Source of the DNA: an uncultured bacterium
Lineage (GTDB): Bacteria; Bacteroidota; Rhodothermia; Rhodothermales; Rubricoccaceae
Direction: 5' to 3'
NCBI GenBank assembly: GCA_947493945.1
Contig: CANLSR010000005.1
Coordinates: 124,001-188,000, forward strand
Length of the DNA: 64,000 nt
In this document: in pieces, positions 41,714-48,822 of the stretch
Layout: each line of letters starts with the position of its first letter
Numbering within the stretch: the first letter of the stretch is position 1
Translations under genes and position numbers: made by a program
Notes under the pieces: model-generated
Database searches by the model: none
Told to the model about the DNA's origin: nothing
What the model saw: the letters and a program-made list of their open reading frames with translations, nothing else

Positions 41714-41742
41714 CCCCGCCGACCGGCTCCGCCAGCGGGCGG

Positions 41743-42162
41743 CTAAGCTTCGGTGTAGGTCTGGGCGAACTGGGCCGGCGTGAGCTCCGGAATGCCCGCG
41801 TGGGCCGATGGGAAGTCTTTCGTGTTGCCGGTCACGATGCAGTCGGCGCGGCCGTCGACTGCCAGTTCGACGAAGCGGTCGTCGCCAGGATCGGCGCAGA
41901 CGGTCAGACGTGAGGTCACGCGATGGAGGATCGCAGCTTCGACCACTTCAGACACGAACCGCACTCGCTCCGATTCGGGGAGATAACGGTCGAACTTCGC
42001 GCGGGGGACGAACCGGCTCTCGAACTCGGTCAGCGTCGCTGTGGGGACCAACAAAAAGCCGTGGTCTATGACCCACTGGACCACCTGCCTAGGCGTGCCG
42101 TTTGGGGAGAGACCTGCACTGATCAATACGTTGGTATCGACCACGCACCGAGGTCTACTCAT
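41743..42162 (-). CDS. PIN-domain toxin (VapC-like ribonuclease)
   Basis: The 139-residue protein begins CVVDTNVLISAGLSPNGTPR and has later acids in LTEFESRF, CADPGDDRFVELAVDG and DCIVTGNTKDF, the four-acid pattern of PIN nucleases. PIN toxins cut tRNA or rRNA and are silenced by their antitoxin. The antitoxin gene lies directly upstream and overlaps by eight bases (42155-42162). Together they look like a type II toxin-antitoxin pair. Confidence 0.85.
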   Translation of the reverse strand: MSRPRCVVDTNVLISAGLSPNGTPRQVVQWVIDHGFLLVPTATLTEFESRFVPRAKFDRYLPESERVRFVSEVVEAAILHRVTSRLTVCADPGDDRFVELAVDGRADCIVTGNTKDFPSAHAGIPELTPAQFAQTYTEA

Positions 42163-42412
42163 CGCGGTCGAAGTCGCCCCTCAACAAGGCGGCATCCAGC
42201 TCATCGTTCCACCCGTTCGCCTGAGCCATCGCGCCGGTCTCGTCGGCCACCCGCCGAGACGACGCAGAGCGCTCCGCGCGTTCCTGCTCCGTTCGCACCG
42301 TCGCTTTCATGAAGTCGGCGACCCCTTGCGTGATCTGCTCGCGCGCGTCCTTAGACGCCTCTTGGAAGGCGGCGGCGGTCTCGTCGTCGACGGGGATCGG
42401 GAGCGTGGTCAT
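42155..42412 (-). CDS. Antitoxin of the PIN toxin pair (85 aa)
   Basis: The small helical, charged protein (PIPVDDETAAAFQEASKDAR, later ANGWNDELDAALLRGDFDRD) has the size, charge and position of antitoxins upstream of PIN toxins. I cannot name its fold; the acidic C terminus could bind the PIN active site. The overlap with the toxin start implies coupled translation. Less GC-rich than neighbours, in line with mobile toxin-antitoxin modules. Confidence 0.7.
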   Translation of the reverse strand: MTTLPIPVDDETAAAFQEASKDAREQITQGVADFMKATVRTEQERAERSASSRRVADETGAMAQANGWNDELDAALLRGDFDRDE

Positions 42413-42524
42413 GGGTCTGGCGGATAACGTCTAGAGAGTCAACGCCTCCGACGCTGGTTTCGCTCCCCGCGCTGGCGGACGCTCTCCGCGAGCCCGCGCC
42501 GACCACAACCGCCAGCGGGCGGCG

Positions 42525-43658
42525 CTACAGGCCCAGCCGGACCGTCGCCATGTGCATCAGGCCGGAGGCGAACGGCTCCACGACGACGGCGTAGTCCACG
42601 CGGATGTCGAGCTCGGTCAACCGCTGCTCCAGGCCGAACCCGGCCGACGGCCGGAGCTCGCCCGCCGCGCCGGCCCCGACCCGGTCGAGGCCGCCCCGCA
42701 CCGCGAACCCGTCCACGACCCAGTACTCGGCGCCGATGCGGCCCTGGACGTCGGCCAGGCGGTAGTCCAGCGTCACGTTGCGAGGCGAGGGCGAGGTGGT
42801 CACGACCTCGACGCCGCCCGGCCGGACGGCCTCGGCGCGCTGCACGAACAGCTCGGCCTCGGCGGCGACGGTCAGGCGCGGCCGGCCGCCGGAGCGCGTG
42901 CCCGACGTGAGCGCCGCCCCGCCGCGGACGCGCGTCGGGAAGTAGTCGGTGGCCGAGGCCGGGACGCTGCCCGACGCGTTCCACTCGTAGCGCGCGAACA
43001 GGTCGTCCACGGCCAGCCCGACCGCCAGCCGGTCGGAGACTTGGGCCGAGAGCCCCAGCGACACGCCGACGGCCGTCGGGGCGGAGACGTTGCGGAACAG
43101 CTCGTTGCGGTAGAGCCGCAGCCCTGCGCCGCCGGAGACGCGCTCGGAGAGTTGGATGCCGAACGTGGCGAAAAAGGCGTACTCGTCCGACGAGTACGTG
43201 CCGCCCTCGGTCGGCCCGTCGGTGGGCTGGCCGCTGGCGTCGCGGCCGTCGATGTTGTCGACGCCGCCGTGCACCACGCCGCCGGCGAAGCCGGAGCGGG
43301 GCTGGAGCGGGGCCGCCACCTGGACGGCCTGCCACTGGCGGTCGAAGGCGAGCAGGCCGGCCGAGAGCTCGACGCCCTGGGCCGGCTGGAACGGCGCCAG
43401 CGCCGGGTTGAGGTAGGGGCTCGCCAGGCCCGAGCGGTCGGCGACCTGGGACGGCAGCGCCAGCGACCGCGCGCCCAGGCCCATCCGCGCGAACGCGCCC
43501 GGCGCCTGGGCCGCCACCGGAGCGCCCGCCCCGCTGGCGGCCACCATTGCCAGGACGACCCAGCCGCAGAGGCGCCCCGCCCGGACGTCTCCGCCCTGGC
43601 CCACGACCCCGCGTGTGGCTCTCCAAACGCGCGCCGAGAACGACCGCCAGTCCGTCAT
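42525..43658 (-). CDS. PorV/PorQ-like outer-membrane protein
   Basis: A 377-residue exported barrel protein. After the signal region (CGWVVLAMVAASGAGAPVAA) comes FARMGLGARSLALPSQVADR and LASPYLNPALAPFQ, the PorV/PorQ/UPF0164 pattern (GARALGMG...N PAGL). The remaining amphipathic strands end HMATVRLGL with terminal Leu. PorV and PorQ act in type IX secretion. The start overlaps the stop of the upstream cargo-like gene (ATGA), so the two are translationally coupled. It may handle that cargo. Confidence 0.75.
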   Translation of the reverse strand: MTDWRSFSARVWRATRGVVGQGGDVRAGRLCGWVVLAMVAASGAGAPVAAQAPGAFARMGLGARSLALPSQVADRSGLASPYLNPALAPFQPAQGVELSAGLLAFDRQWQAVQVAAPLQPRSGFAGGVVHGGVDNIDGRDASGQPTDGPTEGGTYSSDEYAFFATFGIQLSERVSGGAGLRLYRNELFRNVSAPTAVGVSLGLSAQVSDRLAVGLAVDDLFARYEWNASGSVPASATDYFPTRVRGGAALTSGTRSGGRPRLTVAAEAELFVQRAEAVRPGGVEVVTTSPSPRNVTLDYRLADVQGRIGAEYWVVDGFAVRGGLDRVGAGAAGELRPSAGFGLEQRLTELDIRVDYAVVVEPFASGLMHMATVRLGL

Positions 43659-45277
43659 TGGATCACCAGGATGCGGCCCGAGAGCGTCTGCCCCCCGGCG
43701 TCGACCGTGTAGATGTAGGCCCCGTTGGCCACGCGGAGCCCGCCGTCGCTCTGGCCGTCCCACGCGACCTCGTTCGGCCCCGCCGGCCGGCCCGGCGCCT
43801 CCAGCGTGCGCACCCGGTTCATGCCCACGTCGAAGATGCGGACGGTGATGTCGGACGGCGCGTCCAGGTCCAGCCGGACGCGCAAGCGCCCGTCGCTGCG
43901 CGGGTTGTACGGGTTGGGGTAGGCGTAGACCTCGACGGCGCGGGCCTCGGCGGTCGGGGCCACGTCGGCGCGGAACAGCTCCCAGGTGAGCGCGCCGTCG
44001 GTGCTCCTCAAGAGCCCGTCCGGCGTGCCCACCCAGACCGTGCCCGGCGTCGTGGCGACGGCGCGCGTCACGGGTCCGTCGAGCGGGAGCGGCCGGCCGT
44101 CGGCGGCGCGGAACGTGCGGACGACCCGCCAGCTGGCGCCGTCGTCGTCGGAGACGTAGAGCCCGTCGTCGCTGGCGGCGTAGGCGCGGAGGCCGTCGAA
44201 GGCGAGGTCGTAGACCCGGACGCCCAAGAGGACCGTCTCAAACACGGGCGCCCCATCGGCGTCGTCGCCGCGCCAGACCGCGACGCCGAACTCCTGCTCG
44301 CCGCCCATCCCCTCGGGCACCCAGCACGCGGCCCAGACGTGGTCGCGTCCCTGGCGCGGCTGGGCCTCCAGCGCGTAGATCAGATTGCTCGGGACGGAGC
44401 TCCCAACGGGCACGTCGACGTAGCGGAGCCACGCCAGATCGTCGACGCCGGGCAGGCGGACGGAGCGGTTGAGCCCGCCGGCCATGCCGGCCCACACCGT
44501 CCCCGCCTCGTCCACCAGGACGGAGTAGGCCACGAAGTTGGTGGAGGCCGTCGGGAAAAAGGGCTGGCTCCTGTCGCCGTCCACGAACCCGAGCGGCTGG
44601 CGGAGGTCGGGCGTGTAGGCAAAGTCGTAGCGCTCGCGCGGGTCGAGCACGAACAACGAGTCGGGCGGCGTCACGACGGGGCTCCAGGTGGCGCCGCCGT
44701 CGACGCTCCGGCGCAGGCCGGCAAACTCGTTGGCGGCGTAGAGCGTGTCGCCGCCGGCCGTGAGCGCGAGGTCGAGCGGCGCCGCGAAGGCGAACACGGT
44801 GGCCGGGTAGGCGCGCAGCGTCGAGACGCCGACCGTCACCGTCGAGTCGCGGCTCTCGTCGAGCGGCGCGGGCCGGTAGGCGTAGCTCCGGCCGCCGTCG
44901 GTGGAGACCGCGAAGCCGGCGGCCGTCTGCGGCGGCCGGTCGGCGTCGGCGGTGACGTCGGAGAACCCGAGCCCCACGGCCACGGTCTGGCCGCGCGCGT
45001 CGATCGAGTAGGCGCGGGCGTCGACGGTCGTCTGGGGGTCGAACACGGCGTCGGCGCCGGGGAACGTGACCGTGCCGTCGGGCGCGACCTCGACCAGCCG
45101 CGGCCCGGCGCGCAGCGTCCCGCCTTGAGCGTCGAGCACGGCCACGCCGTTGAGCGCGCCGGCGGGCAGCGCCGTCACCACGCCCTCGCCGGTCTCGACC
45201 GTCTGGGCCGCGGCCGGCCGGCCGCTGGCGGCGACCACCGCCAGCGCGGCGAGAGCTAGAGTGCGGCCGTGTCTCAT
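43655..45277 (-). CDS. Secreted BNR-repeat protein with T9SS-type C-terminal domain
   Basis: A 540-residue exported protein (signal HGRTLALAALAVVAASG). The body has sialidase-like repeats (FAVSTDGGRSYAYRP, LRRSVDGGATWSPVV, LYVSDDDGASWRVV, LLRSTDGALTWELF), suggesting a beta-propeller. The final 90 residues (VYAYPNPYNPRSDGRLRVRL onward, then NGAYIYTVDAGGQTLSGRIL) are a FlgD-Ig-like/T9SS type A sorting domain. So it is probably translocated by the type IX system and surface attached. Function of the propeller is unknown. It is coupled by ATGA overlaps to the lipoprotein before and the PorV-like gene after. Confidence 0.85.
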   Translation of the reverse strand: MRHGRTLALAALAVVAASGRPAAAQTVETGEGVVTALPAGALNGVAVLDAQGGTLRAGPRLVEVAPDGTVTFPGADAVFDPQTTVDARAYSIDARGQTVAVGLGFSDVTADADRPPQTAAGFAVSTDGGRSYAYRPAPLDESRDSTVTVGVSTLRAYPATVFAFAAPLDLALTAGGDTLYAANEFAGLRRSVDGGATWSPVVTPPDSLFVLDPRERYDFAYTPDLRQPLGFVDGDRSQPFFPTASTNFVAYSVLVDEAGTVWAGMAGGLNRSVRLPGVDDLAWLRYVDVPVGSSVPSNLIYALEAQPRQGRDHVWAACWVPEGMGGEQEFGVAVWRGDDADGAPVFETVLLGVRVYDLAFDGLRAYAASDDGLYVSDDDGASWRVVRTFRAADGRPLPLDGPVTRAVATTPGTVWVGTPDGLLRSTDGALTWELFRADVAPTAEARAVEVYAYPNPYNPRSDGRLRVRLDLDAPSDITVRIFDVGMNRVRTLEAPGRPAGPNEVAWDGQSDGGLRVANGAYIYTVDAGGQTLSGRILVIQ

Positions 45278-46035
45278 CGGACGGTAAAGGAAAAGGGCGC
45301 CGGGGCGCTCACCTCGCCCGCCCGGTCCACGGCGACGACCTCCAGGTCGTAGGTGCCCGGCTCGAAGTCCGAGCCGATCCGGATGCCGGCGGAGTACCGG
45401 CCGTCGCCGGCCGTCTCGTCGGAGTCGCCGCCGCGGTCGAACAGGCGCCCGACCACGCCGCCGCCGGGCTCCTGGAAGGCCACGATGGCGATGTGGGCGC
45501 GGCCGTCGGGGTCGGAGACCTCCGCCACGACCCGGATGGTGACGGTCTGGCTCCCGGCCGGCCGGTCCACCGGCGCCGGGGGCGTGACGGCGACGGCGGG
45601 CGGGCCGAGGCTGGCGGCCTGGAACCGGAACACGGCCGCGGCCTGGTCGCCCGCCCGGCGGTCGGCGCCCTCGGTCGAGACGCGGACGCTGTAGTCGCCC
45701 ACGGCGCCGCGCGGGATCACCAGCGGCGCCTCGACCTGGAACGGCCCGCTGGCGGCGACCTCCTCGGTCACGTCGGCCACCAGCGAGTCGGTCTCGGCCC
45801 AGCGGACCAGCACGCGCACCTCGGCGGCGCCCTCGGCGTCCAGCGTCCCCCCGACTACGAGCGGAACGGTCGCCGTCGGCGCGTCGGTGTCGAGGCGGGC
45901 GGAGACCGGCGTGACGGCCACGTCCGACAGCGCCGGCGGGCGGACCACGTCGGCAAAGCCGGGCTCGGTGTCGCAGGCGGCCAGGGCCGCGCAGGCAGCG
46001 AGCAGGGCCACGGCAGGCCGGAGGGCTACAGGCAT
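45274..46035 (-). CDS. Exported lipoprotein with Ig-like domains, first gene of T9SS-type operon
   Basis: A 253-residue lipoprotein: signal RPAVALLAACAALAAC with lipobox Cys. The mature part has two Ig-like stretches, ending FEPGTYDLEVVAVDRAGEVS and APAPFSFTVR, and DGRAHIAIVAFQEPGGGVVG. I cannot name a family; such domains occur in adhesins and cell-surface anchors. Its stop overlaps the next start as ATGA, so it is translationally coupled to the T9SS cargo. TAGATTCG at 46091-46098 is a probable promoter box. Confidence 0.75.
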   Translation of the reverse strand: MPVALRPAVALLAACAALAACDTEPGFADVVRPPALSDVAVTPVSARLDTDAPTATVPLVVGGTLDAEGAAEVRVLVRWAETDSLVADVTEEVAASGPFQVEAPLVIPRGAVGDYSVRVSTEGADRRAGDQAAAVFRFQAASLGPPAVAVTPPAPVDRPAGSQTVTIRVVAEVSDPDGRAHIAIVAFQEPGGGVVGRLFDRGGDSDETAGDGRYSAGIRIGSDFEPGTYDLEVVAVDRAGEVSAPAPFSFTVR

Positions 46036-46090
46036 CGAGAGAAGAGCGGCGGCGTAGCGGTCCGGCGGGTCGCGTAGAGGCGGTGCGGCC

Positions 46091-46098
46091 CGAATCTA
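46091..46098 (-). promoter_or_regulatory. -7-like box TAGATTCG before the T9SS-type operon
   Basis: TAGATTCG (minus strand) lies 55 bases before the lipoprotein ATG at 46035. It fits TAnnTTnG. No -33 TTTG is obvious. It would drive the three-gene coupled operon. Confidence 0.35.
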
Positions 46099-46209
46099 CG
46101 CGCGGCTGGCGGACGCGGTGGGGCAAGACGAATGCCACGGGCCGAACGGCAGACAAGCGCCGGGCACCGCCCGTCGGGCGCCGCGGCGGACGGCCCGGCC
46201 CCTCCGCCC

Positions 46210-47445
46210 TCAGCCGCCGATCACCTGGATGGGCTGGATCGAGAAGCACAGCGCGAAGATCACGATGCAGAGCCAGCCCAGCACCTTCCGGCCCGGCGTC
46301 AGCGGCTCCGGCACGAGCACGGGCGGGTGATCCACCCGGATCACGAACAGGATCATCACGGTCCAGAACAGCCACCCCGTCCAGCCGACGCGCGCCGCCA
46401 GCTCGGGCAGCGCCAGCACCACGAGCGCCACCAGCGCCGTGCCGACGGCGGTCCCGATGGCCACCAGCCGCCACTCGCCGTCGAGCAGCCGCGCCAGCGC
46501 CAGAGACACGATCAGCGCCAGCGACGCCCACAGCGTCCACGGCGCGACGCCGCTCAGGTCGCGCGCCAGCCCGGTCGCGCCCGAGAACAGCAGCAGCAGC
46601 GTCGTCACGCGCGCCACGATGCCGTGGACGGCCGGCCCGAACAGGGCGTAGACCACGTGCCCGCCGTCGAGCTGGCCGACGGGCAGCAGGTTGAGCGCCG
46701 TAAAAAACAGGCCCAGCCAGCCCGCCAGCAGCAGCGGGTAGTGGACGATCTCGTTGCCCGGCACGCGCGTCCAGCCCAGGCCCCCGACGAGGTGGAACAG
46801 GGGCGTGTCTCCGAACACCATCGCCATGCTGCCGCGCGCGACCAGGTCGGGCGAGAACGGGGGGAACGCGCCCGTCTCGGCCAGGTAACGCGCCGAGTCG
46901 GCGTGGCCGGAGATGCTCAGCAGGTAGTCGGCGCCGGGCAACGTGAGCGCGGCGCCCACCAGCACCCCGACCGCGACCACAAAGCCCGCCAGCGGCCCGG
47001 CCGCCCCGATGTCGAACAGCTGGCCCGTCCGGCGCAGCGGCTCCTTGATGCGGATCACGGCCCCGAACGTGCCCAGCGTGCCGGGCAGCGGGATCGGGAT
47101 GTAGTACGGGAGCGACACGCGCGTGCGCAGCAGCCGCGCCGCCGTGTAGTGGCCGAACTCGTGGACCGTCAGGAAGAACAGGAACGGGACGGCGTACATC
47201 AGCCCGTCCTGGAGGAACGCCGGGTCGGCCAGGACCGCCAGCCAGGGCGGCACGGCGCCGTCGACGGCGACGGACCACCGCACGTCGCGGGCGACCAGGA
47301 AACCGCCGCACCAGACGGCGGAGGCGAACGTGGCCAGGAACAGCCCGAGGTGGAGCGGCCAGCGCCGGGGCTCGGGCGGCTCGTAGTCGGTCAGCAGGCC
47401 GTGCGTCAGCGGGTCGCGCTCGGCGGGGGCGGGTCGGGGCTCCAC
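46210..47445 (-). CDS. Site-2 protease family (M50) intramembrane metalloprotease
   Basis: A 411-residue membrane protein with nine or so helices. The zinc motif is TVHEFGHYTAA (HExxH) and the second ligand is in NLLPVGQLDGGHVVYAL. The loop LPYYIPIPLPGTLGTFGAVI between them is typical of the group. S2P enzymes cut membrane-anchored regulators such as anti-sigma factors. A partner might be the FecR-like anti-sigma factor at 51.4 kb, but this is speculation. It is followed by recX. Confidence 0.88.
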   Translation of the reverse strand: MEPRPAPAERDPLTHGLLTDYEPPEPRRWPLHLGLFLATFASAVWCGGFLVARDVRWSVAVDGAVPPWLAVLADPAFLQDGLMYAVPFLFFLTVHEFGHYTAARLLRTRVSLPYYIPIPLPGTLGTFGAVIRIKEPLRRTGQLFDIGAAGPLAGFVVAVGVLVGAALTLPGADYLLSISGHADSARYLAETGAFPPFSPDLVARGSMAMVFGDTPLFHLVGGLGWTRVPGNEIVHYPLLLAGWLGLFFTALNLLPVGQLDGGHVVYALFGPAVHGIVARVTTLLLLFSGATGLARDLSGVAPWTLWASLALIVSLALARLLDGEWRLVAIGTAVGTALVALVVLALPELAARVGWTGWLFWTVMILFVIRVDHPPVLVPEPLTPGRKVLGWLCIVIFALCFSIQPIQVIGG

Positions 47446-47543
47446 AGGGTGGCGGGGGGACGCGCGCCTACGCGGCCTCGCGGGGAGGGTTCGGGGACCC
47501 GTCGCCGCCCCGCTGGCGGGCCCGAGGGGCGGGGACTGGAGGA

Positions 47544-47561
47544 GACGCCCCGCGGGGCGTC
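47544..47561. repeat. REP-like perfect palindrome GACGCCCCGCGGGGCGTC
   Basis: An 18-base perfect palindrome followed by CCTAC, in the gap between the M50 protease start and the RecX-linked membrane gene. The flank and inner CG pattern match the palindrome at 60911-60936. Both resemble GTAGGG-type REP sequences common in bacteria. It may also terminate or protect mRNA. Confidence 0.6.
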
Positions 47562-47609
47562 CCTACGGTGTCACGTGGGGAGGAACAGTTGCAGTCGGCC
47601 ATCCCCTAC

Positions 47610-48002
47610 TCACCGCGTCCGGCGGGCGAGCCAGACGGCCCAGGCGGCAAAGGCGCACGCGGCCAGCTGGCGGAGCGGGACCAGGCGCACCGCGACGGCC
47701 GGCGCGTACGGCGACTCGGACGCCAGCGCGGCGGCGTACAACGCCACACCCAGCGCCAAGGTGAGCAGCGCGCCCACCACGGCCGTCCACGCCGCCAGCC
47801 GGTGGCCGCCGGCCCACCGCGCCACCACGACCAGCGCCAGCCCGGGCGCCGCCGAGGCCAGCGCCGCGCGGCCGACCGCCCCCAGCGACACCGCTCCGCC
47901 CAGGTCCCGGGCCACCGCCACCGGGAACGCCGCGCCGACCGCGACCACCAGCGCCGCGACGACGACCGCCGCCGCGCGCAGCGGGCCGGCCGCTAGTCCC
48001 AC
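47610..48002 (-). CDS. Small four-helix membrane protein, coupled to recX
   Basis: The 130-residue protein from the GTG at 48002 has four hydrophobic segments (AAAVVVAALVVAVGAAF, AALASAAPGLALVVVARW, AAWTAVVGALLTLALGVALY, and LRQLAACAFAAWAVWLAR). I do not recognise its family. The start overlaps the recX stop (47993-47995), giving coupled translation. A continuous upstream frame exists inside recX but is its antiphase shadow. Function unknown. Confidence 0.6.
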   Translation of the reverse strand: MGLAAGPLRAAAVVVAALVVAVGAAFPVAVARDLGGAVSLGAVGRAALASAAPGLALVVVARWAGGHRLAAWTAVVGALLTLALGVALYAAALASESPYAPAVAVRLVPLRQLAACAFAAWAVWLARRTR

Positions 48003-48703
48003 GACTCCTCCTCGTCCTCGGCCGAGACCGCGTCCACGGCCGCCCGCGCCGACTCGAAGCCGAAGCCGCGGCGCACGAGGTAGTCCATCGTCTTTTTCTT
48101 GCGCTTGCGGAGGTCGTCCTCCGACGACAGCGTGCGCCACTTGCGGGCGGCCTGGTCCCGAGCGGCCTCGCCCATGTCCTCGGCCTCGGTCAACTCGTCG
48201 AGCGCCTGGTCGATGGCCTCGCGCGCGACGCCCTTGCGCATCAGGTCCTGGCGCAACCGCGACGGGCCGTAGCCGCGCCCGCTGAACCGGCCGCGCACGA
48301 ACGCCCGGGCGTAGGCGGCGTCGTCCACCAGCCCCAGCCGCTCCAGGTCGGCCACGGTGTCCTCCACGATGACCTCGGCGAAGCCCTTGCGCGACAACGA
48401 GTCGTGGATCTCCTTGGTCGTCCGCGCCCGATTGGCGAGCCCCGCCAGCGCCGACGCCTTGGCGGCGAACACTTCCTGGCGGACCAACAGCGCGCGTTGC
48501 TCCTCGGCCGAGAGCGCCTGCCCCTTGTGCAACCCGGCCTCGATCACCAGGTCGATGGCGAGACCGAACGCGAACGCCTCGTCGATGAACACGCTGACCC
48601 GGTCGAGGTCTTTCTTCTGCTGCGCCAGCCGCGTGACGGTGCCGTCGGACAGGTCGAGGTCGGCGGGGTCGCGCCGCTCTTTCTTTTCGGAGTTGAACGC
48701 CAT
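47993..48703 (-). CDS. recX: RecX family regulatory protein
   Basis: RecX binds RecA filaments and limits recombination. The 236-residue protein shows three-helix repeats: SALAGLANRARTTKEIHDSL, then GLVDDAAYARAFVRGRFSGRGYGPSRLRQDL, then KKKTMDYLVRRGFGFESARA. It has an extra N-terminal half (about 70 residues) before the core, as in Bacteroidota RecX. The start ATG at 48703 is clear. It is not near recA here. Confidence 0.88.
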   Translation of the reverse strand: MAFNSEKKERRDPADLDLSDGTVTRLAQQKKDLDRVSVFIDEAFAFGLAIDLVIEAGLHKGQALSAEEQRALLVRQEVFAAKASALAGLANRARTTKEIHDSLSRKGFAEVIVEDTVADLERLGLVDDAAYARAFVRGRFSGRGYGPSRLRQDLMRKGVAREAIDQALDELTEAEDMGEAARDQAARKWRTLSSEDDLRKRKKKTMDYLVRRGFGFESARAAVDAVSAEDEEESWD

Positions 48704-48749
48704 GCGCCGTCAACGCCGCGAGGGCGCGGGCGGGTTCGCCGCCGGCTGG

Positions 48750-48817
48750 CGGAGGCCGTCGGCGGGCGGAGGCCGTCGGCGGGCGGAGGCCGTCGGCGGG
48801 CGGAGGCCGTCGGCGGG
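48750..48817. repeat. Four perfect tandem copies of a 17-bp unit
   Basis: The unit CGGAGGCCGTCGGCGGG is repeated at 48750, 48767, 48784 and 48801 without a change, between the recX start and the receptor's stop. Copy number may vary between strains. It is too short and unspaced to be CRISPR. Confidence 0.95.
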
Positions 48818-48822
48818 CCGGG

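Noticed and set aside
41743..42412. Prophage or genomic island around the toxin-antitoxin pair
   Set aside because: No integrase, transposase, att-like repeats or other mobile genes flank it.
48750..48817. Possible CRISPR array
   Set aside because: The repeats are 17 bases, directly adjacent and without spacers, and no cas gene is near.
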